DNA of 64,000 bases, taken from contig CAMYLA010000021.1 of assembly GCA_947259095.1 (NCBI GenBank), positions 18,867 through 82,866 of the forward strand, given 5' to 3'. The position numbers and the translations under genes are program-made. Shown one piece after another: positions 62,339 to 64,000 of the stretch. The DNA comes from an uncultured Acidimicrobiaceae bacterium (GTDB taxonomy: Bacteria > Actinomycetota > Acidimicrobiia > Acidimicrobiales > SZUA-35). Below the pieces are notes generated by a model. That model did not search any database. It was not told where the DNA came from and worked only from the letters and a program-made list of their open reading frames with translations. Numbering within the stretch: position 1 is the stretch's first letter; the number at the start of each line of letters is the position of its first letter.

Positions 62339-64000
62339 TCAGTTCGACGAAATGATCTCGACCTGGGAACCGAGACGGACCGACTGGCCGGCCGTGGGGC
62401 GGGTGGTGAGCACCTCGGATCCGATGGTTCCGTTGATCTCGACCTCGAACCCCTCGGCCCGCAGTAGCTCGATCGCCTCCGGGACCGGGCGGCCCCCGAC
62501 ATCGGGGACGGTGACGAACGGCAGACCGAGCGACACGGCGGCGCGAACCGCGCCACCTCGGTCGACCTGGGTCCCGGCGGCCGGCTGGATGCCGATGACC
62601 AGGCCCTCGGCGACGGTCTCGGAATACGATTCGCTGGTCGCCAGGACGAGGTCCTGTTCGGCCAGCGCCACTCGGGCCTGCTCGACGGTCAAACCGACGA
62701 TCGGCGGGACCTGCCGGGGGGCGGGGCCGGAACTGATGACCAGATCGACGGCCGTACCGGTGAGCGCCTCGCCGCCGGCCTTGGCCGGTACGCCACCGAT
62801 CGAGGCTTCCAGGACGATACCGGCTTCGGCCACCTCGTCGAACCGCTCGGTCACGGTGCCGACCGTCAGGTTGACGGCGTCGACGTCGTTTCGGACGTCG
62901 TCCTCGGACCGACCGACCATCTCGGGCACGATCCGTGGCTGGGGCCCCAGCGACACGACCAACTCGACCAGCCCCCCCGGCCCCATCGTCGACCCCGCCT
63001 CCGGGAGCTGGGACAGGATCTGGCCCGGCTCGGTCCCGTCTTCGAACCGCTCGGTGACCGTCACCGACCATCGGTTTGGCTCTGCCGCGGCGCCGACCTC
63101 GTCCACGGTCATCGCCGAGTAGTCGCCGACCGGGTAGGTCGGCAACCCGACCACGACCCTCTCGGTCTCGGGGTTGGCCCGTTCGGCCACGATCCGTCCC
63201 GCCAGCACTGCGCCGAACCCCAATGCGAACAGGATCACCGACCAGACGGCCCATCGAAGCGCCCTGCCACGTCGGGACCGCCCATCGGGGCGGTCATCGC
63301 CGGCCCCGTCGACCGGGATCGCCAGGTCGGAGTTCTCCCCCTCGATGATCAGATCGCCGCCGGGGTCGACGTGCACGTTCGGCCTGACCGCCACCGGGCC
63401 GCCGATGTGATCGGTCAGGTCCACCAGGGTCAGCGGATCCGGGTCCGGCAGGGTTCGGCAGATGACGGTCAGGGCCTCGGCCAACTCGAAGGCGTCGGCC
63501 CTGGCCGCCGGTTGCGCCTTGCCGGCCAAGGCCAGCGGCTCGGCCAGCGGGCCGAACGACTCGTCGACCGGGAGGTCCACCGTCTGGCGGACCATCATGG
63601 TGCCGATGGCGTTCTCCTGCACGAGCGGGACCTCCCCGCTGAGGGCCTCGATCAGGCAGACCGCCAGGGAGTACACGTCGGCCAGGCCGTCGACCGCACC
63701 GGACGCGGCCTGCTCGGGGGCGGCGTAGCGGGCAGTGCCGATCAGCACCCCCTCCGGCTCGGTCCACGCCGCCTGGGCCACCGCCCTGGCGATGCCGAAA
63801 TCGCCGATGTGGACCCGGCCGTCGCCGCCGAAGAGCAGGTTGGCCGGCTTGATGTCGCGGTGAACCAGCCCGTGGTCGTGGGCGAAGGCCAGACCCCTGG
63901 CCGCCTGCAGCCCGATGAACGCCGCCTGGGAGAGGGTGATCGTGCCTTCGATGTCGAGCACGGTCCGCAACGACCCGCCGCTCAACAGCTCCGTGATGAT
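62339..64000 (-). CDS. Ser/Thr protein kinase with PASTA domains (5' end outside window)
   Basis: The visible 553 residues begin inside the kinase N-lobe (near ELLSGGSLRTVLD), because the gene continues past 64000. The catalytic loop HRDIKPANLL, the metal loop GDFGIARA and YAAPEQ are intact, so the kinase should be active. An ordinary membrane helix (AVWSVILFALGFGAVLAGRIV) follows a cytoplasmic juxtamembrane part. Outside are about four PASTA repeats (for example VPEMVGRSEDDVR, VPPIVGLTVEQAR, VPDVGGRPVPEAIELL), which bind muropeptides or lipid II in PknB-type kinases. It should couple wall growth to phosphorylation of cytoplasmic targets. Confidence 0.9.
   Translation of the reverse strand: MITELLSGGSLRTVLDIEGTITLSQAAFIGLQAARGLAFAHDHGLVHRDIKPANLLFGGDGRVHIGDFGIARAVAQAAWTEPEGVLIGTARYAAPEQAASGAVDGLADVYSLAVCLIEALSGEVPLVQENAIGTMMVRQTVDLPVDESFGPLAEPLALAGKAQPAARADAFELAEALTVICRTLPDPDPLTLVDLTDHIGGPVAVRPNVHVDPGGDLIIEGENSDLAIPVDGAGDDRPDGRSRRGRALRWAVWSVILFALGFGAVLAGRIVAERANPETERVVVGLPTYPVGDYSAMTVDEVGAAAEPNRWSVTVTERFEDGTEPGQILSQLPEAGSTMGPGGLVELVVSLGPQPRIVPEMVGRSEDDVRNDVDAVNLTVGTVTERFDEVAEAGIVLEASIGGVPAKAGGEALTGTAVDLVISSGPAPRQVPPIVGLTVEQARVALAEQDLVLATSESYSETVAEGLVIGIQPAAGTQVDRGGAVRAAVSLGLPFVTVPDVGGRPVPEAIELLRAEGFEVEINGTIGSEVLTTRPTAGQSVRLGSQVEIISSN

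Overview
The window is high-GC chromosomal DNA with densely packed genes, many four-base start/stop overlaps and many probable leaderless starts. The gene content includes an F420-type luciferase-like oxidoreductase, a RamB-like regulator with a DUF2083-type C-terminus, a P450 with a 3Fe-4S-type ferredoxin, GatCAB, an SCP2 protein, PspC-type sensors and a PASTA kinase. This points to an actinomycete, and I would guess the Acidimicrobiia; no rRNA or universal marker is present to prove it. I found no tRNA, rRNA, insertion sequence, prophage or CRISPR array. Almost everything looks like core or slowly evolving accessory chromosome.

Layout. 0.1-3.9 kb: a four-gene ABC-2 type exporter operon (ATPase, permease, ATPase, permease). 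4.1-9.8 kb: single redox and hydrolase genes, plus a three-gene minus-strand operon in which a 2-oxoglutarate/Fe(II) oxygenase lies between two beta-hydroxyacid dehydrogenases. 9.9-11.4 kb: a ferredoxin with a Cys-His-Cys cluster motif and a cytochrome P450 broken by a frameshift. 11.5-13 kb: a RamB-like regulator with a clear leaderless promoter. 13.1-19.1 kb: a complete dipeptide/oligopeptide-type ABC importer operon. 19.3-26.1 kb: 3-hydroxyacyl-CoA dehydrogenase, ilvD, a patatin, an AlkB-like demethylase with a 13-bp tandem repeat in front of its promoter, a hotdog thioesterase, a NadD-like nucleotidyltransferase and an unknown protein. 26.2-31.2 kb: lon with a palindromic promoter, then an MFS exporter and TetR regulator behind an elaborate operator-like region. 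31.4-33.7 kb: a stand-alone CoxL-like molybdenum hydroxylase.

34.1-44.0 kb: a cell-surface polysaccharide locus. Six genes from the aminotransferase onward are strung together by 4-base overlaps: sugar aminotransferase, Wzz-like chain-length protein with a very acidic cytoplasmic domain, MurJ-type flippase, a single protein joining an O-antigen-polymerase-like membrane domain to a WbaP/WcaJ-type initiating sugar-phosphate transferase, a fused Alg14/Alg13-type glycosyltransferase, and a FemAB/GNAT-like transferase. This locus, and the fusion in particular, is the most unusual part of the window.

44.1-49.2 kb: a secreted transglycosylase-like lipoprotein, a second patatin, and a LiaFSR-like envelope-stress module (PspC/LiaF-like protein divergent from a PspC-histidine kinase and LuxR-type regulator, with strong inverted repeats between them). 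49.2-57.6 kb: an unknown protein, acyl-CoA dehydrogenase, EngB, an FMN alpha-hydroxyacid dehydrogenase, YihY-family membrane protein, dienelactone-hydrolase-like enzyme, zinc-ribbon rhomboid protease and MATE exporter. 57.7-61.4 kb: gatC-gatA-gatB and a two-cluster ferredoxin. 61.5-64 kb: an SCP2 protein and a PASTA-domain Ser/Thr kinase cut by the window end.
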